Below, one piece after another: positions 12,018 to 23,878 of a stretch of DNA of 64,000 nt. The translations under genes were made by a program, and so were the position numbers. The number at the start of each line of letters is the position of its first letter. Within the stretch, counting starts at the first letter, position 1. Below the pieces are notes generated by a model that saw only the letters and a program-made list of their open reading frames with translations, was not told the origin of the DNA and ran no database searches. Source of the stretch: Mesorhabditis belari (taxonomy: Eukaryota > Nematoda > Chromadorea > Rhabditida > Rhabditidae); the NCBI GenBank assembly GCA_958450365.1, contig CAUEEP010000400.1, forward strand, positions 124,001 through 188,000, given 5' to 3'.

Positions 12018-12541
12018 TATTGGGTTGGGGAGAATGAGTCGGCGCCGAAAATCAAAGAAATTTCTAAAACTTATAGCAGACTTTGTCAAATGATATGCGT
12101 TTGATATCCGTAGAAGGGTAACTAATTCTCTACAAAATAATATTTAAAAGAGAACTCAAACAGCGCCTCAACTCAACAAAGGATCATTTTTTCACAAAAT
12201 CGATAAACTGTCATCTAGAGTAAACGGTTGGAGGGATCTTCCTGAAAATTTGGTAACTTATGTAATTGAGTGTGCTCTATCTTTTTTATATAAACACCAA
12301 AGGAGGTTTATGTGAAAGAAACTGTTCAAGCAATGAGTCGGACTTTTTGTCATAATGATTAGCTGTGTTTGGGAATCCATAAAATCCCAAAAAAGAAAAG
12401 CTATGTGAAATCTCTCAAAAGCCATTTTGTAAAGAAATAGTGGACCATTTTGATGAAACAAAACGTGTATTTAAAGAAGGTTTTATGGGTGCCAAAAGTT
12501 TCTTTAAATTTCGGCGCCGACTCATTCTCCCCAACCCAATA
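12018..12541. mobile_element. MITE, family TATTGGGTTGGGGA (copy 1)
   Basis: About 520 bp bounded by near-perfect terminal inverted repeats: TTGGGTTGGGGAGAATGAGT on the left and its reverse complement on the right, each flanked by TA. There is no transposase frame. Related copies are at 47824-48357 and 60618-61156. The TA target duplication and the TTGGGT start suggest mobilisation by a Tc1/mariner-type transposase. Confidence 0.85.
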
Positions 12542-13329
12542 GATGCATTTTAGAAAACGCATTAGTCTAGAGGAACACTCTATCTGTGATTACCAGGAAA
12601 CGATAAAGACAAATAATGTAATTTTTTTAATGTGAAACTGATCTGCTTTGAAAACAAGAGAAAAACCCGCTGGAAAACTAAGTCACAGATTATAAACTTT
12701 ACTTTTACTCTTATTCAGCCAGTAAGACACTTACGATAAGATCTAAAACCTTGTTTACTTAAGCTTTCACTTACTGTTTACTGTTTACTTTACTTAAACA
12801 TCAGCTTCGCACCTGAATCAGCTCAAGAATAGAATCCAGGTTATTCAAACTTTAACTACAGGGGCTAGTAGACAAAAATTTTGAACACTTTCTATCGAAA
12901 AGTCTCTTCTTTATCTGAACCTCTATTTATAGCAACTTCACATTTGATCAACACCATTTCCATCAAAACACTGCTTTCCAAACCTTTAAACTCTTCTAGT
13001 TCTTTCATTTTTTGGTGTTGACCCACAAAGTTACCATAAATCTTTCTTTTTTGTAAATCAATGCTTAAAAACACCTTTTATCTACATATTATTTACCCAT
13101 TCAGCTGTTTTTAACCGCTTTGACCCGATTTTCCAACAGAAATTCGAAAATTAATGGAGCTTCCTGCAGAGTAGAGATAAGAGATTAACTTACTCTTGCG
13201 GACTGCAAAAGTTTTGGGCAAATATTTAGAGCAAGGAAGTTTTTTGTATAGATCTTTCAGTTTTTGAATATTAAACCGTTTTAAACCGACAATTGCCTCG
13301 TAATGTCCGTCTTTTTCAAAAAGATTTAT
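12542..13329. other. Intergenic, nothing recognised
   Basis: AT-rich. A 60-codon minus-strand frame at 12892-13074 has no recognisable motif. The 3' part is probably the untranslated tail of the lectin gene that ends at 13330. Confidence 0.35.
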
Positions 13330-15413
13330 TCAAAATTTTTCTAAAAATGCCTTTTCTTTGGCCAAACGACTCTTTGACGGTCTCTTGCAAACGAAACGAG
13401 CAAAGTCTGAGTCATTGGGAACACTTGTTCCCGCCCAACCTCGCAAATTACATGACGAATCATTTGTAATCTAAAATAGATAATCTAATAAAATGCAGTC
13501 AATCAATAACAGTCGTTTGCAATTATTGCTTAAAATCACACTTACAACATAGTATTGCATACTGCTATGAGGCCGACGACCTGAAAAATCAACAAGAGTT
13601 CCATCAGTCCAAGTTCCAACGCCAACTGTTCCATTCCCATAATAGCCGATCCAAGCCCATTGCCTAGCACATGAACTATTGTCAGGAGTTGTGATCGGTA
13701 TTTTCAATGCGTTTGCATATACAAGATCTAAAGACAACTTCAAAGTTTGTGCTAATTGTATGAGGATTCTACAAGGTGGCCGACGAAATTTGACGCAAGG
13801 GTTTTGCCTCGTAAATAATGCCGGATTTATCAAAACCTATTGAACTCAAATCCAAAGATGTAGCAAATTTTCTGTAGTTTCTGGAACTTATAACTATTTT
13901 ACAAGGGTTCTCTTGGCTCTTGGGATATGCCCTTTTCCGCGCCCTCCAAGATAGACCTCCGCGCCGAATATAGAGATTCATCCTAGAATATTGTTTTGTA
14001 CACCAAGCTGGCTGCTAAAAAGGTTTTCAGTTATTAGTTAAGGTCTTGTTTAGTTAACTGGAACTTGAATCTGATGAAACCATGAAAAAAAAACGCGCAC
14101 TTTGCTTTTGTAATGGGTAATGTTGCTTTTTTTCATTCTGTACTAATAAACCGTAAAACTGTAAATCCAATTTACTTTAAGTCGTTTAAAGTAAATTGGA
14201 TTTATATTTTTTTCTTCCTAAGTTTATAAATTCTGTTTAGATAGCTGATCTAACATTATAAAAAGAATTTGCTTTTGTGTTGCCATCGACGGAAATCCGT
14301 TGTGTACTGGTATCACGAGCGTTAACCTTATGCTGGATGTTGCGTGTTCTTGTTATGTTGTGAGTGTTTTGGAGGAGCCCGTTTAACCTTTTGTACTACT
14401 CGGCTATTCTGAAACAAAATCATCCCCGAAGATTAAAGCGGGTCACACCGCGAACTTACCAAACACAAAATTGTTTTCGTTTTCTGAATGAATCGAGACC
14501 AAGTGGGAACCCATTCTTCTGCAATTAGCCTCAGCTGCTGTGAAATTGTATAGTTGCCAATAAATGCCATCAGCGTAGGTGAAATTCTAGAACTAACACT
14601 GGTGATTCAAAAGAAGGATACCTGCAAGAAATAGCAATAATCAGTTTGTTCGTTATATAACCAGCCATCAGGACATTGAAAATCTGGATACAAGCCAATA
14701 TGGATACAATTTCGGTTTCATTTGCCTTACCATCTCCATTGATTGAACAGAAAAATGGACGAGCAAATGAACATTCAGCTGTCAGCCAAAACCCACTTTG
14801 AGGGTCCATTATGGTGCAAAGACTTGTATTGCTCGAGTCATTTGGTTCATCTAAACGATAACTAGTTAAATTTGATTAACATTTATATACAGAATCAATC
14901 AAAACTTTCAAATAAACTCACTGAGAGCCCAATTCTGATAAGTGAGCGGTGATCCATCAGCGTAAGTCCAAACGTTATTCATTTTCCTTTCCACTCCAAT
15001 ATACGGTGATAGATTGTTCAAGCCTTAAACTATTCAAATTTATGCTAATTTTACCGGATTACCTTGCTTAGTCATTGAGAATACATAAGTGTTTTCAAAA
15101 ATGTTCTGAATTTTCACTGGAACTCCGCCAAGGGATTGACAATAGCGACTTGCATCAAGGTAGAATTTGGCTGAATTGGGGATTTTGGTTTTAGTTTTTG
15201 ACGGATTTTTGATTCAAAGCTTGTCTCTAATGGATTCAGTTGCTATTTTAACCGTTTTTGATTCAATTTTACGCCACTTCCTTTTAAGAGCTTACTTTGG
15301 TCAATTACAAACATGCACACATCTTCATTCGGTATTTCAATACTTCCTTCTGGACAATGATATGCATCCACGAAGCAAAAGAAACCAAAAATAAAGGAAA
15401 GCAAACGATACAT
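13330..15413 (-). CDS. Secreted protein with two C-type lectin domains (intact)
   Basis: Eight exons: 15296-15413, 15063-15170, 14922-15023, 14731-14850, 14622-14683, 14460-14586, 13546-13727, 13330-13470. They join in consistent phase to give 319 residues. Residues 1-18 (MYRLLSFIFGFFCFVDAY) form a signal peptide, so the product is probably extracellular. Domain 1 runs from CPEGSIEIPNEDVC through SRYCQSLGG and VWTYADGSPLTYQNWAL to GFWLTAECSFARPFFC. Domain 2 runs from CPDGWLYNEQTDYCYF through GSHLVSIHSENENNFV, WAWIGYYG and TWTDGTLVDFS to FARFVCKRP. Unlike the coiled-coil lectins nearby, both domains carry the usual disulfide cysteines. A lone acidic EPND-type site is present in domain 1, but sugar specificity cannot be told. 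Intron 6 (13728-14459) is enlarged by a dispersed repeat. Likely an immune or mucosal CLEC. Confidence 0.9.
14220..14440. repeat. Dispersed repeat inside lectin intron 6
   Basis: Matches the repeats at 536-735 and 49300-49770 (shared GTTGTGTACT, TATCACGAGCG, CCCGTTTAACCTTTTGTACT). It lies wholly within an intron of an intact gene, so it is tolerated there. Confidence 0.6.
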
Positions 15414-15639
15414 TGCTGACTTTTTGGTGAAAGAGTCGGGAAATGCTTAAGATTTTAAGAATTTAAAGATAGGACGAATGGGTATGAAAAGGCAAGAAAA
15501 ACAATGTGACTTCTCAAGCGCTTATCAGCTTCACTTTTTTGTCCCAAAAATCTAACTCAAATGTGATTTTTTATTTTGGTTTTATCAAGTCAACAAGCTT
15601 TGGCAAGGATTTATTTAGTAAAGTCGAGTCTAAGCCTTC

Positions 15640-15800
15640 AATTTATTCCAAAGATAATCTTTGTTTGTCGGTTTTCAACTTTCATGTAAACGCCAATCCA
15701 GGCAAAAGGCAGAATTCCGACATCAAAAACATTTGAAACTACAAGATCTATTGGGTCAATGAACGGCGAGACAGAGCCACGTTCGTTTTTGAATACTAAA
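15640..15800 (-). pseudogene. Possible C-type lectin domain remnant
   Basis: The minus strand reads VVSNVFDVGILPFAWIGVYM, which resembles the central WIG strand of a nematode C-type lectin domain. No flanking lectin exons in phase were found, so this is a weak call for a decayed copy next to the two-domain lectin gene. Confidence 0.3.
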
Positions 15801-15829
15801 AGTACTCGAGTGTACATCTGAGCTATCAA

Positions 15830-16830
15830 TGCTTATCAATACTTATCAATAACATCTTGCAATATTGGCATGAAGCGTTTTTTGCTCCAAACGATAAAAA
15901 TAATTTCATTACGAATATGTATTGGGTCAATGCATATGAAATAGCTAAATGTTCAACCAAGCATTTATCAAATTAATCTAGAGTCGACTCTCTCTTTAAC
16001 GGATATCGATATAGCGAAATGGAATTTTGGTCCTGGCCAACGCTAAACTATATAACGGAAAAAATGTTTGGTTTTGGTCCATTCCATTCCGTTTTAGAGA
16101 GAGTCGGCTGTAAATATTTTCCATTATCTTCAATAATCTTTTCCCATTTTTTACAGTTTCTCATAAAGGCCTTCGATTTTCCAGCAAAAAAAAGTCCGTC
16201 AGCCACTTTTTCACGTCATCTTCGGCATTGAAGTGCTGCCCAACCAGTTCGTTGCTCATCAAGCGGAATAGACGATAATCACTTGAGGCAGGGTCTTGGA
16301 CAGGCCCGGGCTAGGGTATCGGTCAAAATTAGAACGCCTCCAAAAGTGTTCCTTCTTTGGAGGCTTGTAACATTTTGTCTAGTCATGGAAATCCCCGCCT
16401 TAAGAAGTCATGTAGCTTTGGGTTAACCACCAAATCCGTTAGACATTTCTCGGACTGTTTTTTGTGTTAATTAATCTTTTTTATTGCCTTTATTCAATTT
16501 AATAATATTAATCGCATTAGAAGGCTTCCAAATCCCCACATAAATTCTTTATTTTTGCTTTTCAATAATATTGCGGCTTTAAGCCTTGATGTTAAACAGT
16601 TTTGTAACGGTCCAGGAAACGATTATTGCTTTCGTTGTTTCCATTCAATTCCCCAAACCATCTTACAATTAGTTTTGGCCTTCATTGTGGTCCGGCTACG
16701 AAAAGTCCTCCACTCGGCTCTCAAATGGAAATAGATTTCTTTCGCATTTCAAAGAGAAACACAAAATCTATCGCGTAAAACAATAATTTCAATTAATCTG
16801 ACAAAAATAAACCCGCTTAGCTACACGTAA
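15830..16830. other. 1 kb without recognised features
   Basis: No coding exons, RNA genes or terminal repeats that I can support. Confidence 0.35.
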
Positions 16831-16859
16831 TGCTTCACAAACGTGGCCGAGAACATCAC

Positions 16860-17030
16860 GAGGCAAATGAATCGGAAATTTCTAATGAAATCCATTTTGA
16901 TTGCTTTCAGTTTGACACCACTAACGGGCACCTTACAGAACCAACAGTGAGTCGAATTTTCGAGAACTTCAGAAACAAAAATCAAAGGCAAATCGATGGC
17001 AAGTTATGGACTGGCTAGACAGAGTCAATT
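16860..17030 (+). pseudogene. Coiled-coil gene fragment joined to chemoreceptor-flank sequence
   Basis: After a TTTCAG acceptor at about 16911 the frame reads EPTVSRIFENFRNKNQRQID, the same coil as in the convergent gene at 62500-62716. At about 17001 it switches to AAGTTATGGACTGGCTAGAC, a sequence that belongs to the chemoreceptor duplicate at 3538 and 51837. The join is abrupt, with no repeat between. Confidence 0.5.
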
Positions 17031-17619
17031 TCTAAAAGTGTCTGAAGGCTTTTTTCCCTAAACATGTGAGATGTTGGACTTTCTCTGTCAAAAACCTTAC
17101 CACAAAAACCTCTCTATCGTCTCGGGTGATTCGTTTCCTGAAAATTTCCATGATATTTCTATTCCTTAGCATGAGGCAAGTTTCCATGCAAATCTAGAAA
17201 CTATTCAAGACCTAAGGAGAAGTGTTTTATTAACTATTAGTTCAGGGAAAAAATAATGCGAGTTTTTTGCGTGTAACAATAGATTGCATTCTACAAGATA
17301 TAGCAACTATCAATCAATAAAGTATTCTCCATTTTGACTTCTTCCCATCGTCGACGCAAGTCCTTCATTTCATTTATGGAAAATTGGGGATTTTTGGATC
17401 CCCCGTCTCTATCGTCTCTGATGATTCCATCCAATTAACGCCATTCCAAACACTCACAAATCGGCTTCCAAACTGATCTCCAATTCGGAGACTCTTGTCG
17501 TGATCTCGCTAGCTCCACGTCCGGTTTTGTTCGCTCACGATCGTTCGCTTTGCCCGCTGTCTAATTGGGGGACCCGTGAAAGTATTTGCGCTGATGGGTT
17601 GGAAAATAGACATAGTTCG

Positions 17620-17780
17620 GCCCTTTGGACCGTACAAATCTCTCATTAGGCCTTTCAGACAGTTCAGAAAAGTCCACGGTTACACTCAGGCCCTTCTGGC
17701 TTTCAAAAATTTTCATTCCAGTCCTTCGGGTCTTTCAGAAAATTCATTCCAGCCCTTCGGGCCGTCAAAACAGTGATTCA
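17620..17780. repeat. Degenerate TTCATTCCAG-CCTTCGGG repeat
   Basis: Units of the form TTCATTCCAGCCCTTCGGGC and CCTTTGGACCGT recur several times, in-frame as (F)GPSK-like peptides. A related unit recurs at 18185-18245 just before the start of the next lectin copy, so this could be a decayed upstream coding or promoter repeat. Confidence 0.35.
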
Positions 17781-18152
17781 GGTCTTACACACATCGGTGC
17801 AATTTGCGTTTTTTGATGAATTTTGACGAAAGATGTGTCATTCTACACAGAAAAATGTACTCATTGCAAACCAGGAAAAATTCTCCAAATTCTCCTAACA
17901 GATTTTTTGAAAAATCGTTTTTTAGTGGAAAAAGCGTCATTTACAACGGAGAACCCCTTTTTTTCGAAGCCCTTGACTTGGTGACATCGCAAAATCGAAA
18001 GATGTAAGGTGATAGAATGGATTTATTAGATTCTTATCTTCCTTTTCACACCAAAAGGAAGCAATTATAAAGCCTCCACAAAAACTATTAGTATTGTGAA
18101 TCTAAAAATAACTGTCTGTCTGTTTGTAATGACCTCAGAAAGCGACTTTTAA

Positions 18153-20476
18153 ATGCTCAAAATTCCATTCTCAAACATCTATTCCGGCTCGTCAAAACAG
18201 TTATTCCTGCCATTTGGGCCGTCAAAACTTTCACTTTGGCACTTTGGCATCGTCGCTTCATTCATTCTTCCCATTTCCTTGAATTCAAAACGAATTCACC
18301 AATTGGTCGGAGTGGGTGTGATGGCCGTCGCTCTATTCATCACGATTTTCCTTCTTTTCCATCGAATTTTTTCGTCAAAGTAGGTCAGAAAGGGATTTTC
18401 GATGATCTTAGATTTCAGCAGTAGAGACGAGGGCTCGTCGTCAAGTTATACCCAGCAATTTGTCTATCCCATCAATTTGAGGTCTTGTCAAAGAAATTTG
18501 TGGGTTTTTTTTTGGAGAAAAGCAAATTAATAAAGCGAATTTGGTAGAATGAACAAGAAATAGGTTTGCGTGTCCCAATGACGAGACTTTTCAGGAGTAA
18601 AACCCAACAAGAACTCGTCGAGGCTCGAGGAAAAATCTCTGCGAACGACCGACGAAGATTGGTGCTGATTTGAAAGCCGAGATGTGAGTCTTGAGATCCC
18701 TTAAAGAAATATCTGAGAATGAGACACATCTAGAGATTCCAAAGTCGCCGAAATGTCAAGGACCTTTTCCGCGTTGAAAGCCGATTTGTACGTTGAAAAG
18801 TGTTAGAATTTGACTGGCTAGAGTTGTTCAGCGAGAGGGAGTTGAACGAAACGAGGGAGAAAAATGCTGAGGTCGAGAGGGAATTGAGGTCCGAAAACAC
18901 TGAGCTCAGAGCCGATTTGTGAGTTTTCTTCCCTCTTTGGTTATTCTTTGTTATGACAGCTGTTAACTAACGAAAAAAGCGGTTTCTCTCAAGATCAGAG
19001 CAGATTGGTGGAAGTCGATTGAAATTTGAATTTTATCAAATCGGATTGGATAAATTGCAATCTAACTGATCTGATCTAAACTTTTCCAATGTCTACTCGA
19101 CAATTTAGATACGTATTTCAATCCCGTAACGCAAGAGAGCTGAAAGAAATGAGGGAAGAAAATGCCGAGGTCGAGGGGAAATTGAGGTCCGAAAGCATGG
19201 AGCTAAAGGCCGAGTTGTGAGTCTTCTTCTCTCTCTGGTTATTCTTAGTGATCACAGATTGTTAACTAACAGAACTCCTTTTAGAGCAACGAAAATAACC
19301 GAATTGAGGGCCCAAATGTGAGTTCATCTCTTATCGACTGAGACTTAAGAAAAGAGTTTTTTCATTCCCCAAACACCCATTCGACTCAATCCAATCAATT
19401 CCTCTTTAGACAATCTGAAAGGGAAAACAAAACGGCCGAAATCGCGAAGTTGCAGGCAGATTTGTGAGTTTGTTTGATCAAAAAGGAAGGAGTATTTGTT
19501 TCAAAAAAAACCTGGAGTAAAGATTTTCAAAGAAATTCAGGAATCGAACGATGACTTTCTTGGATCCGGATGGATGGTCGTATTTGGCAAAAACCGCTTC
19601 TTGGTACAAGGTTTGGTGGATGTTGTGAACCAGGATTATCTTCATCTTCAGGTTATCGAACAAAAAATGACATTCGATGAAGCCGAGGCATATTGTGGGG
19701 GCAGAAAGAGCTATTTAGTCTCGTCAGGAAGAGAACGATTTTGTTCAGAAACTCGGTAAGGAATCGAAATGATTCAGTTTGGAAGATTCATGATTTTCAT
19801 AGAAATTCATGCTTTATAAGCCAAAACAATCAAACAAACAAAAAACAAACAATTTATTTCAGCGAAAACTGTTGATTTGGGTTGGGCCTGGATCGGACTG
19901 AAGGTTGAATTTTTCTTATGGAAAGACATAAATGAATATATTAAACTTAATTCTTTCATTTTTTTCAGCCACTTTGGAACGCACTTTGCAAAAAAAGATT
20001 CGTTGGACTGATAGTTCCTTGATAGAAATAATGGTTTTGATCGGGAAACTAGAATCATTTCAATAATAAGAAAAAAAAATCGAATCGAAATATCAATGTC
20101 TAAACATAGAAATTTTTTTTTGTTCAGAGAAATTGGAACAAAGAAAATGCTTTTGAATGGACGGATGGAAGTTCGGTGGATTTCACGAATTGGCAGGGTA
20201 GAGAGCCGGATACGGACAGATACGCTATTGTGAGATTTTCATGGTGAAAACATCAATATTTATTCCGATTTCGAATGCATAATTAATCCAAAATTTTTTG
20301 AAGCAATCTGAGGAAACTCTTTTTTCTAAAATAACGCAAAGTGCTTAATGGAAGGATTTCCATCAGAAATAAACCTATTTCAGCTTTGGGGCCTCGATGG
20401 GAGCTGGACGGTCTGGTCTCCTACCTCTCATTTTCGTTTTGTCTGCAAAAAAGCTTTCAATTCAAATAGTATATGA
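18153..20476 (+). pseudogene. Type II membrane coiled-coil C-type lectin, frameshifted copy
   Basis: The first exon (18153-18379) carries a strong membrane segment, LVGVGVMAVALFITIFLLFH, and ends in phase 2. Coil exons follow at 18595-18683 and five or six more to 19466, with repeated units such as ERELNETREKNAEVE and SENTELRADL, nearly all phase 2 to phase 2. Lectin exons begin near 19542 (WSYLAKTASWYK) and include WAWIGLK, FEWTDGSSVDFTNW and the last exon 20384-20476 with GSWTVWSPTSHFRFVCKK. Two lesions are visible. Exon 18595-18683 has a length that breaks the frame. In the YLVS exon about 8 bases (AATTCACA) present in every other copy are deleted after TTAGTCTC. The coil is the longest of all copies. 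Confidence 0.7.
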
Positions 20477-20984
20477 TAGATGCTACTTTTTGTAGAAAGT
20501 TTTTTGGAAAAGAATAGTTTTCTAAATTTTGTTGCCATAATTTTGGATGATCCTTTAAACCGGTCGCTTAAATCATCCAATCATAGCAAATTTTCCGGAC
20601 CAACCATCGTTTGACCTTCAAACGCGTACATCAATATTCCAATCTACACTTCCATCTCCATCCTTGAATTGCATTATGGCTTTAAATAAAGCTTCTAATC
20701 TTTAAAAATAACTACATTTCTCAAAGATAACTAAGAAATAACAACATTTCTTTCCGGACTTTCCAGCAAAACTTTCCAGACTTACTGATCGCACCTAATC
20801 TGACATCCATTCACTAACAATTAACAATAATGCCAAAGCAACAAGAAGAAAAAGTAGAAAACACATCTTTTCAAGAGCTTTTTTTGATAAAAACTGTTTT
20901 AACACATTCACGAAGATGGGACTCACCGGTGGGTCCCAGGGTGACTGCCATCTGGGACGACGGGATCCACCGATGGATCCCGGA

Positions 20985-21032
20985 CCTCAACTCGGGCCCC
21001 GGACCTCAACTCGGGCCCCGGACCTCAAACCC
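20985..21032. repeat. GC-rich 19-bp tandem repeat
   Basis: GGACCTCAACTCGGGCCCC is repeated two and a half times inside a short GC-rich island (about 20920-21035) in otherwise AT-rich DNA. Just upstream, GGTGGGTCCC and GGGATCCACC form an imperfect inverted pair. No ORF with known motifs covers it. Confidence 0.7.
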
Positions 21033-21416
21033 TCATAATTTCCACCAAAACCTCATTCTAGGTGTAAAACAGTGCTCCCAATCGGGTGACGTTGTTGGAT
21101 TTTCAATATCTTGTTTGATATTCAAGAGTAGGGCGAGCGATATTTGATATTCGGCCGAGCGATAATGCACACAACGCACTGCAAGACAATTTATAGAGTG
21201 TTTTAGCGTATTCGAGTAGTATTTTTGTCGAAAATACAAAATTCAACATTATGAAGTCCAACTTTACATTATGGTTCGGCCCTAAACAGAATCTTTTTGA
21301 GAAAGCAGAGGAAATTACCGCTCTCGAAATCACTGGACTTGTTCCATTCTTATGATCATAATGAGCAACAACGGACGCTTGTGTTGATACGGTCAGTTGA
21401 TCGGGTGTTAATTCGT

Positions 21417-23691
21417 CTATAGTAAAGTTTTGATTTCTTTGGAACCATAGAAATCTTCACCAAATGTGTCCTCAAAGAAGGAAAAGTCCTTTTTCGATTG
21501 CTCACTGTGTGATGGTGATGGAACGGGATGAGGTTGGCTGAAAGTTGGGTAAGGAATGAGTCGGTTTGGACAAAAGCAAGCTATTTATTTTCAGAAAAGT
21601 TGAATTGATTTACTATTAGCTTGTTCTAGAGCAATTCTAGTACAATTCCAGAGCAAAAAGACCTAGGAGCAATCCTGCTTATTTACCTAGTTGTTCCTCA
21701 GACTATAAGACTAGCTTCACAAGCAAATATTGCTCTAGAAAACAAAATTGGCTTTGACTTGGCTTAGGATTACAGATTCACCTGATTGCTTGAGATTTTT
21801 GATGAGAGGCGGAAAGTCCTGATCCAGAAATTTCTCCACAAAGTTCTCGGAAGCGACTGAATGAGCTAAGATTTCAAGAGAAGTTGACAGGATTTACCTC
21901 AATCCAGATTTCAACGGAAGCGATTGAAATGCGGCACTGAAAGTTGAGCGTTTGATCAAATTGTTTTAAAGCGTTTGTTCAAATCTTTGTCTTACTTGCT
22001 GGGTCTTCGAGAGGAGAAGCTGCTTTCGAATGGTTCTTCAAGTGGGACCATCTTTGAAATCTTCTTTTCACTCTTTTCCTCGTTTAAATGTCTAGAACCT
22101 TTAGTGCAATTAGCTTCAAAAGTTACCAAACTCGTTTTCTTGAGCCGATCCATGTAACGGGTTAACCGGTCTAGTATTCTCTGCATACAACAATCCCAAT
22201 GTGGATCTTTCTCAAGTGTTGGCACGTGATCGTGGCCTTTGTCAACAATTGCCAAGCCAGTCTGAATGAATTCGAGTCTGGGTATTGGCAAAAGCCAGGC
22301 AATACCTTCAAATTCCTATCAAGCAACCAATTCATTTCAAAATCATCATCATCTTCTCCCATCGGATTGATCAATGCCTCAGCCACTCGCAACCATCCAA
22401 CGTAGAAGAGAAACTCGAGACTTGTGTGTAGAATAATCGCAATCAAGTCGATTGTCTAGATAAATAATTGTTAGTCTATAATATAATAGGAGATATAATA
22501 GTTGTTTTAAATAATTTCCCGGATATTATTTGTGTTAACTTGAGTGTTTTCTAAAGTGCGGACCTCCTACCGTACCTCTATTTGCCGGCCATTTCACAGC
22601 ATTATTTCTGTTTTGTCAAATTCATTGGCAAACTTTTGTTTTGAAAAGGATCCCCAATATTTTGTCTTTTTAAATTAATTATTGAAACAACTTCGTCAAT
22701 TACTCAAATTGTATCATCAATACCAAGGGTATCAAGGCAACACATACGTAGATAACAACTGGCGAGCAGGATCTACACTCAAAGGTAGTTTTTGATTACT
22801 CTAACTTTTTCTTGTTTAGATTGTGAAGTTTTACGTCCAATTGTTGTTTCAATTGAATCAAATTGATAAGATGTGCTTAAATCTATACATTTGGACAGAA
22901 TTGTTATCAGTAATCGACTACCACGTGGCACAACAAGTACAAGAATTTTTGTCTTCAAATCAAAAATCTAAGCACTAACAATTCTTAAATGATGTCCAAC
23001 TAAGAGAAAAAATGCAAAAAGAATCGATTTCCACTTGTCAATTTTTTGTTGATAGGTCGAGAAATTTTGTCTTTTGGCCTAATCAATTCTCCCAAGATAT
23101 CTGAGTTGCAATTATTCAAATTCCACTTTCCTGGGCCAATTTTTTGCGTAAATCCCAAGAAACACACTTTCAGCATGATTTGACGACGGTATCCCGATGA
23201 AAAGTGACTTTGAAAATTTCTAGGTTTCAACTTTGGTGTTCAGAAGGGCAAAAACCCTGAATCGAAATCGATTCTTTTTGCATTTTTCTCTTAGTTCGAC
23301 ATCATTTAAGAATTGTTAGTGCTTAGATTTTTGATTTCAAGACAAATGGTTTTTTTCAAACTACGTACTCGTTGTGCGTGGTAATTTGAAAGGTTGAATC
23401 AAATTTTTAAATTGTTTCTTGTTTAGATTGATTAATAATTACTACGTGTCGTCTTCAAGTTAAGCTTAATGAAGGGATCAGGATCTCTATTTGGCACGAG
23501 CTCGAACAAACGGTTACTATAAGACTCACATCTCTTTCCGAATCACCGACAAAGATCGGTTGTCTAGCAAAAAGCAAAATAATGAAGTAAGTGTTGACGA
23601 CAAGTACGACCAATTGTGGATAAACGAGTGGCAATGGCACCCAATCCATATTGCCCAATTCGCTCAATCGACTCCGCCACTCAATGAACAT
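21417..23691 (-). CDS. Bestrophin-family chloride channel (5' end missing)
   Basis: Six minus-strand exons splice cleanly: 23530-23691, 22306-22455, 21996-22261, 21898-21936, 21782-21865, 21417-21537 (273 residues, stop at 21417). The first carries the family core [17 protein letters not shown]; the second [15 protein letters not shown] followed by the acidic calcium-clasp motif [11 protein letters not shown], then DRNL. Bestrophins are pentameric, calcium-activated anion channels of the plasma membrane. The remaining exons encode a variable Ser-rich C-terminal tail ([27 protein letters not shown]). The first exon follows a good acceptor, so roughly 150-250 N-terminal residues should lie upstream. 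Instead a lectin copy begins 190 bp away and no further bestrophin exon is recognised. Probably truncated, or with a very long first intron. Intron 1 contains a palindromic element. Confidence 0.85.
22918..23384. mobile_element. Palindromic TIR element in bestrophin intron
   Basis: Two arms of roughly 120 bp are inverted copies (for example AAATCTAAGCACTAACAATT at 22963 and its complement at 23320), with a central spacer. It lies between the exons at 22306-22455 and 23530-23691 and does not disturb them. There is no transposase frame, so this is MITE-like. It is not related to the TTGGGTTGGGG family. Confidence 0.75.
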
Positions 23692-23878
23692 CTAAAACGA
23701 GTTTAGGTTGATACCCAGGCTGTTCTTGGCACCAATTTTTAAACCAAATAAACCTCAATTCTTGTCTTTGACTTTACTTTTGCTTGACTTGGCATAGGTT
23801 TCTTAACTTGAAATCCAAGCCTAGCTAGGATTGAATATGTTGAAAAAATCTGGAATAAAGTTTTTCGAAGAAATTCAG

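Noticed and set aside
22918..23384. Considered as a CRISPR-like or regulatory hairpin
   Set aside because: Only two arms in inverted orientation with a unique spacer; typical of a non-autonomous transposon, and the organism is eukaryotic.
23491..23706. Plus-strand 71-codon frame
   Set aside because: It is the antisense of a bestrophin exon with family-specific residues on the minus strand.
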